Assembly: GCA_035063765.1 (NCBI GenBank)
Contig: JAPSFT010000032.1
Coordinates: forward strand, 1-37,470
Length of the DNA stretch: 37,470 nucleotides
Reading direction: 5' to 3'
Source of the DNA: Deltaproteobacteria bacterium
Lineage (GTDB): Bacteria; Myxococcota_A; UBA9160; PR03
Below the pieces are notes generated by a model. That model searched no databases. It saw only the letters and a program-made list of their open reading frames with translations, and was not told where the DNA came from. Shown here piece after piece: positions 29,684 through 37,470 of the stretch. How positions within the stretch are numbered: the stretch's first letter is position 1; every line of letters starts with the position of its first letter. A program made the translations under genes and the position numbers.

Positions 29684-31041
29684 AGTGGAGCGCGGCGTGG
29701 ATCCTGGCGCTGTCCTGCTGGCTCGCACCGGCGGGCGCGCGCGCGTACCCGGTCGACGCCTGGGACGAGACCGGCATCCAGCGGCTGCTCGCCTTCGACC
29801 TCGCGCGCGCCCCGCTGCTCGAGCAGGGCGGCGCCGTGCCGGGCGGCCTGTGGTCGAAGCAGCAGGTGCGGCTGCGCCTGGTCGGCGTCGACTTCCGGAT
29901 GCCGCGCCCGGACCCGGCCTTCAGCGGCGAGATCCGCCGCCTGCTCGGCGGCGACGCCGGCGGCTACGGCGTCGTGGTGCTCGACCTCTCGGACCCGAAG
30001 CGGCCGCTGCTCGCCGAGCACAACGGGGGCTTCACCCAGATCCCGGGCAGCGTCGGCAAGATCATGGTGGCGCTCGCCTGGTTCCAGGCGCTCGCGGACC
30101 TCTATCCGAAGGACGTCCACGCGCGCAACCGGCTGCTCGCGGAGACCGTCGTCACCGCCGACGCCTTCATCCAGAACGACAAGCACGACGTGCCGGTCTG
30201 GCATCCCGGCGACCCGCGCGTGCTGCGCCGCCCGATCGCGCTCGGCGACCAGGCGAACCTGTGGACCTGGATGGACTGGATGATCTCGGCGTCGTCGAAC
30301 GCGGCGGCGAGCCAGATGATGGCGCACCTGGTCCTGCTGAAGCACTACGGCGCCGCCTACGACGGCTCGCCGGCCCAGGCGGCCGCGTTCTGGGCGCGCG
30401 GCAGCGGCGCGGCGGGGATCCTGTCGAACGCGATGGCACGCGCGGCGCGCGGGAGCGGCCTCGACCCGGGCCAGCTCTCCCAGAACAGCCTCTTCACCCG
30501 CACCGGCCGGGCGCGCATCCCGACCAGCGGCAGCACCTCGACCCCGCGCGGGCTCCTCACCTACCTGGTGCGGATGGAGCAGGGCAAGCTCGTCGACCCG
30601 TGGTCGAGCCTCCAGATCAAGCGCCTGCTCTACCTCTCCGACGTGCGGATCCGCTACGCCTCGCAGCCCGCGCTCGCCGACTCGGCCGTCTACTTCAAGT
30701 CCGGCTCGCTCTACGGCTGCCGCACCGAGCCCGGCTTCGACTGCGGCAAGTACCACGGCAACACCAAGAACTACATGAACTCGATCGCCGTCGTGGAGAG
30801 CGAGGAGGACGGCCGGTCGCTGCACTACATCGCGGTGGTGCTCTCGAACGTCCTGCGCAAGGACTCGACCGACGTGCACCGCGAGCTCGCGCTCGGCATC
30901 CACCGCGCGATCGAGGCCCGCCACGGGGTGCGCCCGAAGCCGATGCTCGCGCCCGCCACCGAGCCCTCCCCCGCCACCGCGGACGCACCGGTCCCGAAGA
31001 AGCCCCCCGAGGTCGAGCCCCTTCAGCGCGACGACGAGTGA
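29680..31041 (+). CDS. Exported class-A beta-lactamase-fold serine hydrolase
   Basis: A 453-residue periplasmic protein. The signal peptide is MKWSAAWILALSCWLAPAGARA. All three motifs of the penicillin-recognising fold are present: S124-V-G-K127 in IPGSVGKIMVALAWF, S205-S-N207 in ISASSNAAASQMM (like the SDN loop) and K340-S-G342 in VYFKSGSLYG (like KTG). Two Cys in GCRTEPGFDCGKYHG near 347-355 may form a disulfide beside the active site. The C-terminal 40 residues are Pro-rich and disordered. It is longer than class A beta-lactamases (about 290), so a peptidoglycan or other amide/ester substrate is as likely as beta-lactams. The ATG overlaps the dikinase stop, indicating co-translation. The 3' end overlaps the convergent gene by 19 bases. 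Confidence 0.88.
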   Translation: MKWSAAWILALSCWLAPAGARAYPVDAWDETGIQRLLAFDLARAPLLEQGGAVPGGLWSKQQVRLRLVGVDFRMPRPDPAFSGEIRRLLGGDAGGYGVVVLDLSDPKRPLLAEHNGGFTQIPGSVGKIMVALAWFQALADLYPKDVHARNRLLAETVVTADAFIQNDKHDVPVWHPGDPRVLRRPIALGDQANLWTWMDWMISASSNAAASQMMAHLVLLKHYGAAYDGSPAQAAAFWARGSGAAGILSNAMARAARGSGLDPGQLSQNSLFTRTGRARIPTSGSTSTPRGLLTYLVRMEQGKLVDPWSSLQIKRLLYLSDVRIRYASQPALADSAVYFKSGSLYGCRTEPGFDCGKYHGNTKNYMNSIAVVESEEDGRSLHYIAVVLSNVLRKDSTDVHRELALGIHRAIEARHGVRPKPMLAPATEPSPATADAPVPKKPPEVEPLQRDDE

Positions 31042-32324
31042 GGGGGCGCGAGCCGGTCGCTCCGCCGGAGCTCCGGCGCGGCTTCGTAGACCGCCGCTCC
31101 CACCCGCTCGGGGTAGTCGTCCGGGAAGGTCCAGAGCCCGCGGCCCGGGCCGTGCTCGAGGCCGCGCCAGGCCGGGTCGAAGGGGTAGATCATCGAGAGC
31201 AGCACGTCGGTCGAGATCCACGGGTTCGCGACCCAGTAGCCGTGGCCGCGCATGCCGCCGAGCTCGTGGGGCCCGGGCACGCCCGCGACGTCGATCCCGA
31301 CCAGCCGCTCGTCGGAGGCCAGCGTCTCCAGCTCCTCGCGCTCGAGCTCCTCGAAACGGGGCCGGCCGATCCGCGACGCCCGCGCCAGGAGCGCCGCGAA
31401 CCAGAGCGCTCCGTCGTTCTCCGATAGATACACCTCGGTGCGACGGGAGAGGTCGCGCAGCGCCGGCAGGTGCGAGCGGGCGAAGGTCTGCAGGTCCACG
31501 TCCGCCGCCACGAAGATCGCGTTGGCGATCCGGTAGCGGCGCTGGAGCGCGTCGGGATCCTCGTCCGGGTGGCGCGCGCGCAGCAGGGCGAGCGCCTCGG
31601 CCAGGAGCGGCCCCCCGCAGCTGAACCCGATCAGGTTGAGGCGCCGCGCCTGGCTGCGCGTCGCGACCAGCTCGACGAGATCCGCGATGTCGGGCACGAA
31701 GGCGCGCGCCCGCGGGCAGTCGACCAGGTAGTTCCAGACGGAAGTGCCCGTCGGCCAGCTGAAGGCCATCACCGCCGAGGAGCGGCCGAGGTAGTGGCCC
31801 CACCCGCCCATCAGCACCATGACCTGCTCGAAGGTCACGCGGTAGCCCGGCACGTAGATCACCGCCTCGCCGCTCGGGGAGGACGCGACCTGGCGATCGA
31901 TCGCCGCGACGAAGGCCTGCTCCGCGGTCCCGCCCTCGCCGCGGACCCCGAACTCGGTCACGCGGGTGACGCGCGCCGGGCGCAGCGCGTCCGGCGCGCT
32001 GTCCCGGTCCGACGCAACGAGGTCGTCGAAGCTCCATCCCGGCTCGCCGAGCTGGACCTCGGCGAGCCCGAGCCGCACGGCTTCGTCGGGCCGGCGCGAG
32101 TAGCGCTCGGGAGCACCCTCGGGCGCCGGCGCCCGGGTCGTCGCGTACAGGACGCGGACGTCGGTGTCCCGGTGCTCGGGCGCCACGCGCCGGGTGAGGT
32201 CGAGGCGAGCGTCCTTCCAGAGGACGGGCGCGGGGAAGAGGGTCCAGCGGCGCTCGCTCCCGTCGCCGCAGGCGAGGGCGAGCACGGCGAGGACCAGGAG
32301 CGCCGGCGCCCGTGAGTGCCGCAA
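31023..32324 (-). CDS. Lipoprotein alpha/beta hydrolase, DUF900-like
   Basis: A 433-residue protein with a lipoprotein signal (MRHSRAPALLVLAVLALAC, Cys19). The motif VRVLYATTRAP (57-67) is the DUF900 hallmark. EAVIYVPGYRVTFEQV gives the oxyanion-side strand, and LIGFSCGGPLL holds the nucleophile elbow G-F-S-C-G with Ser235. Conserved acid and His positions would lie near VYLSEND and MRGHGYWVANPWISTD. It is an esterase, lipase or amidase of the envelope with unknown substrate. It starts with TTG at 32324; GGAGGG lies 6-7 bases before it on the minus strand and the signal peptide begins at once. It converges on the beta-lactamase-fold gene. Confidence 0.87.
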   Translation of the reverse strand: MRHSRAPALLVLAVLALACGDGSERRWTLFPAPVLWKDARLDLTRRVAPEHRDTDVRVLYATTRAPAPEGAPERYSRRPDEAVRLGLAEVQLGEPGWSFDDLVASDRDSAPDALRPARVTRVTEFGVRGEGGTAEQAFVAAIDRQVASSPSGEAVIYVPGYRVTFEQVMVLMGGWGHYLGRSSAVMAFSWPTGTSVWNYLVDCPRARAFVPDIADLVELVATRSQARRLNLIGFSCGGPLLAEALALLRARHPDEDPDALQRRYRIANAIFVAADVDLQTFARSHLPALRDLSRRTEVYLSENDGALWFAALLARASRIGRPRFEELEREELETLASDERLVGIDVAGVPGPHELGGMRGHGYWVANPWISTDVLLSMIYPFDPAWRGLEHGPGRGLWTFPDDYPERVGAAVYEAAPELRRSDRLAPPHSSSR

Positions 32325-32565
32325 CGAAGCCCTCCTCGAACTCCGGGGGAGGAAGGGCGCCCCGCATGCGGACCTCCCGCGAAGCGGCGTCCCACCCGGG
32401 CCGGCGGCCCTCCGCTGGGCCGGGGCTCCCCGGAGGCGAACCGCGCATCGTCGCCCAGGTCGGAGCGCCGCGCCGCCCTCGCCCTTCGGCGCGCCCGGCC
32501 CCGCGGATCTATGTTGCGGGCCGCGAGGGGAGCGGGCGCAGAGGCGCCGCGGGGGAGCCGGGACG

Positions 32566-33789
32566 GTGCCGCGTGCAGACCGACGCCGACAGGCCCTCCT
32601 CGCCGCCGCGACCCTGATCGCCTCGACCGCGCTCTCGCTCGCCGCCGCCGAGCTCGTCCTCGACGCCTGGCTGGACCACCAGCGCCAGCAGGCGAAGGCC
32701 GAGCTCGACTACGACGCAACCCATCGCTCCGCGCTCGGCCCCGGCGGCCGTGGCATCCCCGGCTTCTCGGGCCGCGTGCGCGACGGTTTCGGCGGCACGG
32801 TGCCCTGGACGAACGAGGCACACGGCTTCCGCAACGAGCACGACGCCACGCCCGCGCCGGCGCCCGGCGTGCTGCGCGTGCTCTCCCTCGGCGACTCGTT
32901 CACGGCCGGCTATCGCGTCGGGCAGGAGGACACCTACTCGCGGCGCCTCGAGGCATGGGCGAGCGAGCGCTTCGGCCCGACCGAGGTGCTGGTCGCGAAC
33001 ATCGAGAGCCCGCCGCGCGGCGTCGAGTGGCTCGAGCGCTGGGGATGGGGCTGGGCGCCGGATCTCGTGCTGATGGGGGTGACGCTCGGCAACGACGTCG
33101 CCTCGTCGTGGATCGCGCTCCACCCGGGCCCGATCACGCCGGCGCAGGTGGAGGCGATCGAGCTGCCCCGGGACGCGTGGCGCCCGCGGCCCGCCTCCCC
33201 GCTGCGCGCCTGGCTCGCCGATCGCCGCATCGTCCAGCTCCTGCGCGGCGGCCGCGAGGCGATCGGCACCTCGTACAACGACGCGCCGACGCCGCGCCTC
33301 TTCGACGGCATCAACGGCCTCGGGGTCTTCCTGCGCGAGCCGCCGCCCGAGATGGAGCGCGCCTGGGAGCGGCTCTTCGCGGTGCTCGTGCGCTTCGGCG
33401 AGGAGTGCGACGCGCGCGGGATCCCGTGCGCGGTGCTGGTCTTCCCGCAGCGCTTCCAGATCGACGCGCGCGACTGGGAGCTCGCCGTGGCCCGCTACGG
33501 CCTCGTGCCGGGCGCCTTCGACCTGCGGGCGCCGGACCGGCGGATAGCGGCGTTCTGCGCCCGCCACGCGCTGGTCTGCGTCGACCCGACCGGGGCGATG
33601 GCGGCGGCGCACGCACAGCGTGGCGAGGAGCTCTACCTCCCGCGCGGCGACATGCACTGGAACGCGGCGGGGCACCGGGCCTTCCTCGAGGCGGCCGAGC
33701 CCGTGCTCGCCGAGCGCATCGCCGCGGCGCGCGCGCGGCGCGGCCTGGGGCCGGCCGTGCCCTCCGCGGCGGCGCCCCGCTCGCGCTGA
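32566..33789 (+). CDS. Membrane-anchored SGNH/GDSL hydrolase
   Basis: A 407-residue protein. One N-terminal helix (about 9-33) anchors it with the rest outside the cytoplasm. The SGNH blocks are visible: block I LSLGDSFTAGY with Ser111, block III TLGNDV with Asn176, and block V GDMHWNAAGH with Asp362 and His364 as catalytic partners. Such enzymes are de-/trans-acylases or esterases acting on sugars of envelope polymers or on lipids; this one may resemble AlgX/AlgJ-type O-acetyl handling proteins (inference). The GTG start at 32566 follows GGGGGAG. A TATGTT -10-like box lies at 32510-32515. The 241-base spacer to the divergent hydrolase gene shows no other gene. Confidence 0.85.
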   Translation: MPRADRRRQALLAAATLIASTALSLAAAELVLDAWLDHQRQQAKAELDYDATHRSALGPGGRGIPGFSGRVRDGFGGTVPWTNEAHGFRNEHDATPAPAPGVLRVLSLGDSFTAGYRVGQEDTYSRRLEAWASERFGPTEVLVANIESPPRGVEWLERWGWGWAPDLVLMGVTLGNDVASSWIALHPGPITPAQVEAIELPRDAWRPRPASPLRAWLADRRIVQLLRGGREAIGTSYNDAPTPRLFDGINGLGVFLREPPPEMERAWERLFAVLVRFGEECDARGIPCAVLVFPQRFQIDARDWELAVARYGLVPGAFDLRAPDRRIAAFCARHALVCVDPTGAMAAAHAQRGEELYLPRGDMHWNAAGHRAFLEAAEPVLAERIAAARARRGLGPAVPSAAAPRSR

Positions 33790-33815
33790 CGGGCGCCCCC
33801 GGAGTCGAAGCGGAG

Positions 33816-33837
33816 GCGGGCCCTTCCTCGTGCCCGC
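33816..33837. terminator. Hairpin between convergent SGNH and nuclease-helicase genes
   Basis: GCGGGC (33816-33821) and GCCCGC (33832-33837) form a 6-bp stem with a 10-base loop in the 87-base spacer between two stops. It lacks T-tracts on either side. It is a weak candidate for a shared transcript end. Confidence 0.3.
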
Positions 33838-33876
33838 GCTCGCGCGCATCGCGGGCGGCGCTTCCCGGCAACCCTC

Positions 33877-36800
33877 TCAGCACCGCTGCGCGGTCTGGAG
33901 CAGCCTGCACATGCGGTCGACGAGCTTCATCTCGTCCACCGACCGGCACGCCGCCGTCGCCAGGCGCGGCTCGCCGACGACGACGGCGAGGCACTGGGCG
34001 CGCGAGACCGCGACGTTGAGCCGGCTCGGGTCGAAGAGGAAGCGGATCCCGCGCGCGGAGAGCTGCGCCTCGCTCGCGCACATCGAGACCAGCACGACGG
34101 GAGCCTGCTGCCCCTGGAAGCGGTCGACCGTGCCCACCCGCACGCCCGCCGGCAGGGCGGCCTCGAGCTTGCGGACCTGGAGGTTGTAGGGGGCGACCAC
34201 GAGCAGATCGTCCGGCCCGAGCGGTCGGGTGCGGCCGTCGTGGTCCGTGAAGGGCCGGCCGAGGAGCTCGCAGGCGAGCCCGGCCACCACCGCCGCCTCC
34301 TCGTCGCTGCCCTGGGTGTTGCCCTGGTGCGCGACCGGCACGAAGACGAGCCCGCCGCCGACGGCGGCGAGGCGGCCGGCGCGGGCGGCTGGGGGCGGCG
34401 GGCCCAGGCGGCGGCCCGCGTTCCCGGCGTCGGGCTCGAGGCGGCCCGCGTAGAAGGCCTGCGACACGTAGGCGCAGATCTCCGGGCGCAGCCGGTGCGT
34501 GCGCTCGAGGAAGAGCCCGCGCTCGGCCGGCACGATCGTCTCGCCGGCCAGCGCGTAGTCGAGCGCCGAGAGCCCGCTCGCGCCGGGGTGCACGCCGCGG
34601 GTCGGCTGCGAGAGCTGGAGCTGGTCGCCGACCAGCACCAGGTTGCGCGCCGCGCGGCTCATCCCGACCAGGTTCGCGAGCGAGACCTGGCTGGCCTCGT
34701 CCACGAAGAGGTAGTCGAGCCGGCCGGCGAGATCGGCGCGGCTGAAGCACCAGGCCGTAGCGCCGACGAGGGGCGTCGTGGCGAGACTGGCGGCGACGCC
34801 GCTCGAGCTGGCGAGGTGGCGGGCGCCCGCGAAGCGCGGGACGTCGCCGGGGGAGTCGCCGCCGACCTTCAGGCACGCGAGCGCGCCACCGGCCTCGCGG
34901 GCGCAGGCCTCCATCAGGTTCACGATCGCCCGGTGGCTGTGCGAGGTGATGCCGACGGTGCGGCCCGCGTCGAGCAGTGCCAGGATCACGCGCGCGCTCT
35001 CGGTCGTCTTGCCGGAGCCCGGCGGGCCCTGCACGCAGAGGAGCGAGCCGTCGAGGCCGCGGGCCGCACGCAGGAAGGCGCCGGCGAGCGGCTCGCCGGC
35101 GCGGCGGACCGGGGCGCCACACTCGTGGCCGCGGATCTGGGGCGGGCGGCGGAGCAGGAGATCGCGGAGCGCGGGCGGCAGGTCGCCCGACGCGTGGAAG
35201 CGCTCGGCGAGCGTGCCGATCGCCTCCTCGATGACCTCCGTGCCGCGGTAGTCGAAGCGGATCAGGCAGACCCGCTCTGGCAGCGCCGCGAGCCCCGCCT
35301 TCGCGAGCTTGTCGGGCGAGATCTTGAGCACGATGCGGCCCGCGCGCTCGTCGAGCTCGGCCACCGACACCTGGGCGTCGAGGCACTGCGCGAGGCGGCC
35401 GCCGTCGCCGGCGGCGATGCGCGAGTCCTGCGCCGGGTCGAAGGCGTACTCGAAGCCGAGCGACTGCTGGAGCGCGAAGGGCGGGCGCGGCGTGCGCTGC
35501 AGCCCCGCGAGGCACGCGAGCTGCTCGAAGCGCTCGTCCTCGCGCAGCCCGGCCAGCTCGAAGAGCTCCCACCACGCGGGTCGCGCCTCGCGGTGGTGGA
35601 ACTCGAGGAGCTGCGCCAGGAGCTCCTGGACGCCCCAGCGCTCCCCGTCGGCCGCGCGCTCGGCCTCGCTCGCGGGGATCCGCGCCAGCATCCGCTCGGC
35701 CAGCGCGCGGCGCCCGCGGCGCGCCTCGCGCGCCTCGCTCGGGGGCCGCTCGTCCTGCTCGCGGCGCCCGAGCGGCTGGAAGCCGATCCCGGCCGCGCCC
35801 GCCTGCCCGCGCAGCCAGCCCGCGAGCTCGAAGGTCGAGCGGCAGTCCTCCTCGTTGTAGTCGCGGATCCGGCGCAGGAGCGGCGAGGCTCCGGGGTCGG
35901 CCGGCTCGCCGGCCTGGCGCCAGGCGTCGTACACCACCACCGACTCCATCCCGCCCTGGACGGCGCCCGCGCGCGGCGCCCGGTAGAGGCGCTCCACGTT
36001 CTTCAGCGAGTAGCGCGGCTCCCCGATCCGCACGCCGTGACGCACGAGCGCGTAGAGGTCGACGAAGACCTGGCCGCGGAGCAGCTCGTCGAGGGCCTCC
36101 TCGCGGACGGCGTAGCGCCCGGCGAGGCGCCGCAGCACCGCGACCTCGTAGCCGCCGTAGTGGTAGACGCGCAGGTCCGGGAAGCGCCGCCGGCGCTCCA
36201 CCAGCCAGTCGAGGAACGACGCGAAGGCGCGCTGCTCGGCGGCTGCGTCGTGCGCCCACCAGGCGTGGTAGGCGGGCATCCCGTCCTCGCCCCGGTACAC
36301 GACGCCCCACAGGTACTCGAGGCCGTCCTGCTCGAGCGGGTCGCCCTCGAGGTCGAAGGCCACGTCGCCGGGCGAGGCCGGAGGCAGGAGCGCCAGGCCA
36401 CGCCCGGCCTCCCCCTCGCCGGGCGCGAGCACGCGGTGGCGCGGCGGGGGCGGCGCCGCGGCGGAGTCGCGCTGGAGGCGCGCCTGCTCGCGCAGGCGGG
36501 CGAAGGTGCGCTCGTCGATCCCGGGAACACGGGCGCGCGTCGCGCCCGCGAGCCCCGTCAGGGTCTCGATCCCGGCCGCCGCGAGCCGCCGCTGCTGCGC
36601 CGCCGTGCAGCCCGCGACGAGGCTCACGTGGTCGCACGCCGCGAGCCGCCGCTCCGCCTCCTCCTGCCAGCGCCCGTGGTCGGCCGCGGGATCGGGGAGC
36701 GGCGCGCCGTCCGGCGTCCAGCCCGCGAGGAAGGCCTCGAACGAGGCCCGCAGCGCGCGGTAGAAGGCGAACACCTCCTCGCTGCGCAGCGTCTCGTGGC

Positions 36801-37335
36801 TCCCGTCGCCTAGCTCGACCCGGAGCTCCGCCGGCCGCACGCCCTGGACCGCCTCCAGGAGGTCCGCGTAGCAGCAGAGCTGGAGCCAGTGCGAAGGCCG
36901 CGCCCGGCGCGCCAGCTTCGCGTCCCACACCGTGTAGTGGAAGTCGCCGAGCCGAGACGCCCCCGGCACGCGCACCAGGAAGTCCGCGATCCCCGCGAAG
37001 GGCGCGGCCTCGAGATGGGCCTGGTAGATCAGCTCGTAGCCCGCCTGCATCGCCTCGCGCGTGTGCGCAGGCCCCTTCGGGTCGTGCGGCTCGAGCGCGA
37101 GCACCTGCCGGCCCTCGCCGCGCAGCCGCTCGAGCACCCGCGCCTCGTGCTCGAAGCCGCGGCGCTTCAGGAGCTCCCCGTAGCCGGGCAGGGACGCCGG
37201 GTCGCCCGCGTCCGCCGCCGGCCGTGCCTCCGGGTGGTCGAGCGCGTAGCGGCTCATCCAGGTGGCGAAGGGCGAGCGGAGGTACTCGCTCAGGTCGCTC
37301 GGTGAGAAGAAGAGCTGGAAGGCGCGGCGGTGCAT
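33877..37335 (-). CDS. Fused RecB/Cas4-like nuclease, YprB-type exonuclease and Upf1-like SF1 helicase (TM0106 family)
   Basis: A 1152-residue protein. Residues 1-205 are a PD-(D/E)xK nuclease: IADFL (Asp118), YTVWDAK (Asp138, Lys140), LQLCCY (Gln152). A short helix-hairpin-helix-like part follows (about 240-285). Residues 324-510 are an RNase H-fold exonuclease of the YprB type: VAFDLEGDP (Asp328, Glu330), VFVDLYALV (Asp426), YNEEDC (Asp497). Residues 730-1150 are an SF1 helicase: Walker A GPPGSGKTT (770-778), Walker B LFVDEAS (876-882), VLVGDQLQLSQP (900-911), VGTVDRFQGQQ (1067-1077) and SRLNVAVSRAQ (1104-1114). All key residues look intact. The ATG at 37335 follows GGAG. The role is probably DNA or RNA end processing in repair or defence; it has no partner gene here. 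Confidence 0.92.
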   Translation of the reverse strand: MHRRAFQLFFSPSDLSEYLRSPFATWMSRYALDHPEARPAADAGDPASLPGYGELLKRRGFEHEARVLERLRGEGRQVLALEPHDPKGPAHTREAMQAGYELIYQAHLEAAPFAGIADFLVRVPGASRLGDFHYTVWDAKLARRARPSHWLQLCCYADLLEAVQGVRPAELRVELGDGSHETLRSEEVFAFYRALRASFEAFLAGWTPDGAPLPDPAADHGRWQEEAERRLAACDHVSLVAGCTAAQQRRLAAAGIETLTGLAGATRARVPGIDERTFARLREQARLQRDSAAAPPPPRHRVLAPGEGEAGRGLALLPPASPGDVAFDLEGDPLEQDGLEYLWGVVYRGEDGMPAYHAWWAHDAAAEQRAFASFLDWLVERRRRFPDLRVYHYGGYEVAVLRRLAGRYAVREEALDELLRGQVFVDLYALVRHGVRIGEPRYSLKNVERLYRAPRAGAVQGGMESVVVYDAWRQAGEPADPGASPLLRRIRDYNEEDCRSTFELAGWLRGQAGAAGIGFQPLGRREQDERPPSEAREARRGRRALAERMLARIPASEAERAADGERWGVQELLAQLLEFHHREARPAWWELFELAGLREDERFEQLACLAGLQRTPRPPFALQQSLGFEYAFDPAQDSRIAAGDGGRLAQCLDAQVSVAELDERAGRIVLKISPDKLAKAGLAALPERVCLIRFDYRGTEVIEEAIGTLAERFHASGDLPPALRDLLLRRPPQIRGHECGAPVRRAGEPLAGAFLRAARGLDGSLLCVQGPPGSGKTTESARVILALLDAGRTVGITSHSHRAIVNLMEACAREAGGALACLKVGGDSPGDVPRFAGARHLASSSGVAASLATTPLVGATAWCFSRADLAGRLDYLFVDEASQVSLANLVGMSRAARNLVLVGDQLQLSQPTRGVHPGASGLSALDYALAGETIVPAERGLFLERTHRLRPEICAYVSQAFYAGRLEPDAGNAGRRLGPPPPAARAGRLAAVGGGLVFVPVAHQGNTQGSDEEAAVVAGLACELLGRPFTDHDGRTRPLGPDDLLVVAPYNLQVRKLEAALPAGVRVGTVDRFQGQQAPVVLVSMCASEAQLSARGIRFLFDPSRLNVAVSRAQCLAVVVGEPRLATAACRSVDEMKLVDRMCRLLQTAQRC

Positions 37336-37395
37336 GGGGGGACTCCGGGAGGGATACCCCACTGTCGGCTGGGGGTGTGGCGGATCAGGTCATAA

Positions 37396-37450
37396 GCGGG
37401 GACAGACCCGGCGATCCGGCGATTCGCCGGATCGCCCGGTCAGTCCCCGC
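37396..37450. repeat. 55-nt near-perfect palindrome, REP/RAYT-like
   Basis: Two 26-base arms (37396-37421 and 37425-37450) differ at only two positions and enclose a 3-base ATT loop. The outer ends read GCGGGGAC and GTCCCCGC, and the left arm contains GGGGACAGACCC. That motif is common in REP-type repeats tied to Y1 (IS200-like, RAYT) transposases. It lies 60 bases upstream of the nuclease-helicase start codon, so it could also affect that gene's promoter. I see no transposase in the window. Confidence 0.75.
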
Positions 37451-37470
37451 AACCGCCCCACCCCCCGCGC

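Noticed and set aside
26552-29728. Long minus-strand open frame opposite the dikinase-like gene
   Set aside because: Composition (His/Arg/Ala/Leu-rich) is that of a reversed GC-rich gene; the plus strand carries the intact swivel and ATP-binding motifs.
34240-36813. Plus-strand open frame of 857 codons opposite the nuclease-helicase gene
   Set aside because: Antisense shadow without motifs; the minus strand has complete SF1 helicase and nuclease motifs.

Overview
The window is a very GC-rich (roughly 70-75 %), gene-dense piece of a Gram-negative bacterial chromosome. Lipoprotein signals, an RND/outer-membrane-factor metal pump and many exported hydrolases show a two-membrane envelope. The overall style (GTG and TTG starts, 4-base start/stop overlaps, many lipoproteins of unknown function, a glycolate-oxidase GlcDEF set, a DUF900-type hydrolase) fits an uncultured deltaproteobacterial or Myxococcota/Binatota-like lineage. 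That is inference from style; no rRNA or marker gene is present. I see no tRNA, rRNA, CRISPR array, insertion sequence or prophage.

Layout. 1-5252 (minus strand): a heavy-metal efflux operon, His-rich small protein > czcC > czcB > czcA, with czcA cut by the window edge. Next come an O-methyltransferase (+) and a glutathione S-transferase-like protein (-) whose 3' ends overlap. 6741-9988 (+): tetR-emrA-emrB, a drug-efflux unit with overlapping genes and an operator-like palindrome against the tetR start. 9990-12367: a zinc-ribbon protein, a one-helix mini-protein, a WrbA-like flavodoxin and an RluA-type pseudouridine synthase. 12418-17320 (+): an isopropylmalate/citramalate synthase-family enzyme followed by two lipoproteins of unknown function, the first overlapping the enzyme's stop codon. 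17321-17544: a hairpin-rich convergent spacer. 17545-23601 (-): a small membrane protein and then a tightly packed unit, TPR-zincin metallopeptidase > glcD > glcE > glcF > Gdt1/UPF0016 cation transporter. 23873-24883 (-): a VanZ-like protein and a histone-H1-like basic protein.

25234-33789 is an envelope-directed block. It holds a secreted small protein, a lipoprotein with a transglutaminase-like Cys/His/Asp triad, a 1010-residue protein with a clear signal peptide that joins a phosphohistidine swivel domain to a PEP-synthase/PPDK-type ATP-binding domain, an exported class-A beta-lactamase-fold protein whose start overlaps the dikinase stop, a lipoprotein alpha/beta hydrolase, and a membrane-anchored SGNH hydrolase. 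The exported dikinase-like protein is the most unusual object here. Its swivel-then-ATP-domain order is that of plant glucan water dikinases rather than of PPDK, PEP synthase or rifampin phosphotransferase, and it is predicted to sit where ATP is not normally available.

33877-37335 (-) encodes one large protein joining a RecB/Cas4-like nuclease, a YprB-type exonuclease and an Upf1-like SF1 helicase. Just upstream of it lies a 55-nt near-perfect palindrome that looks like a REP/RAYT-type repeat.
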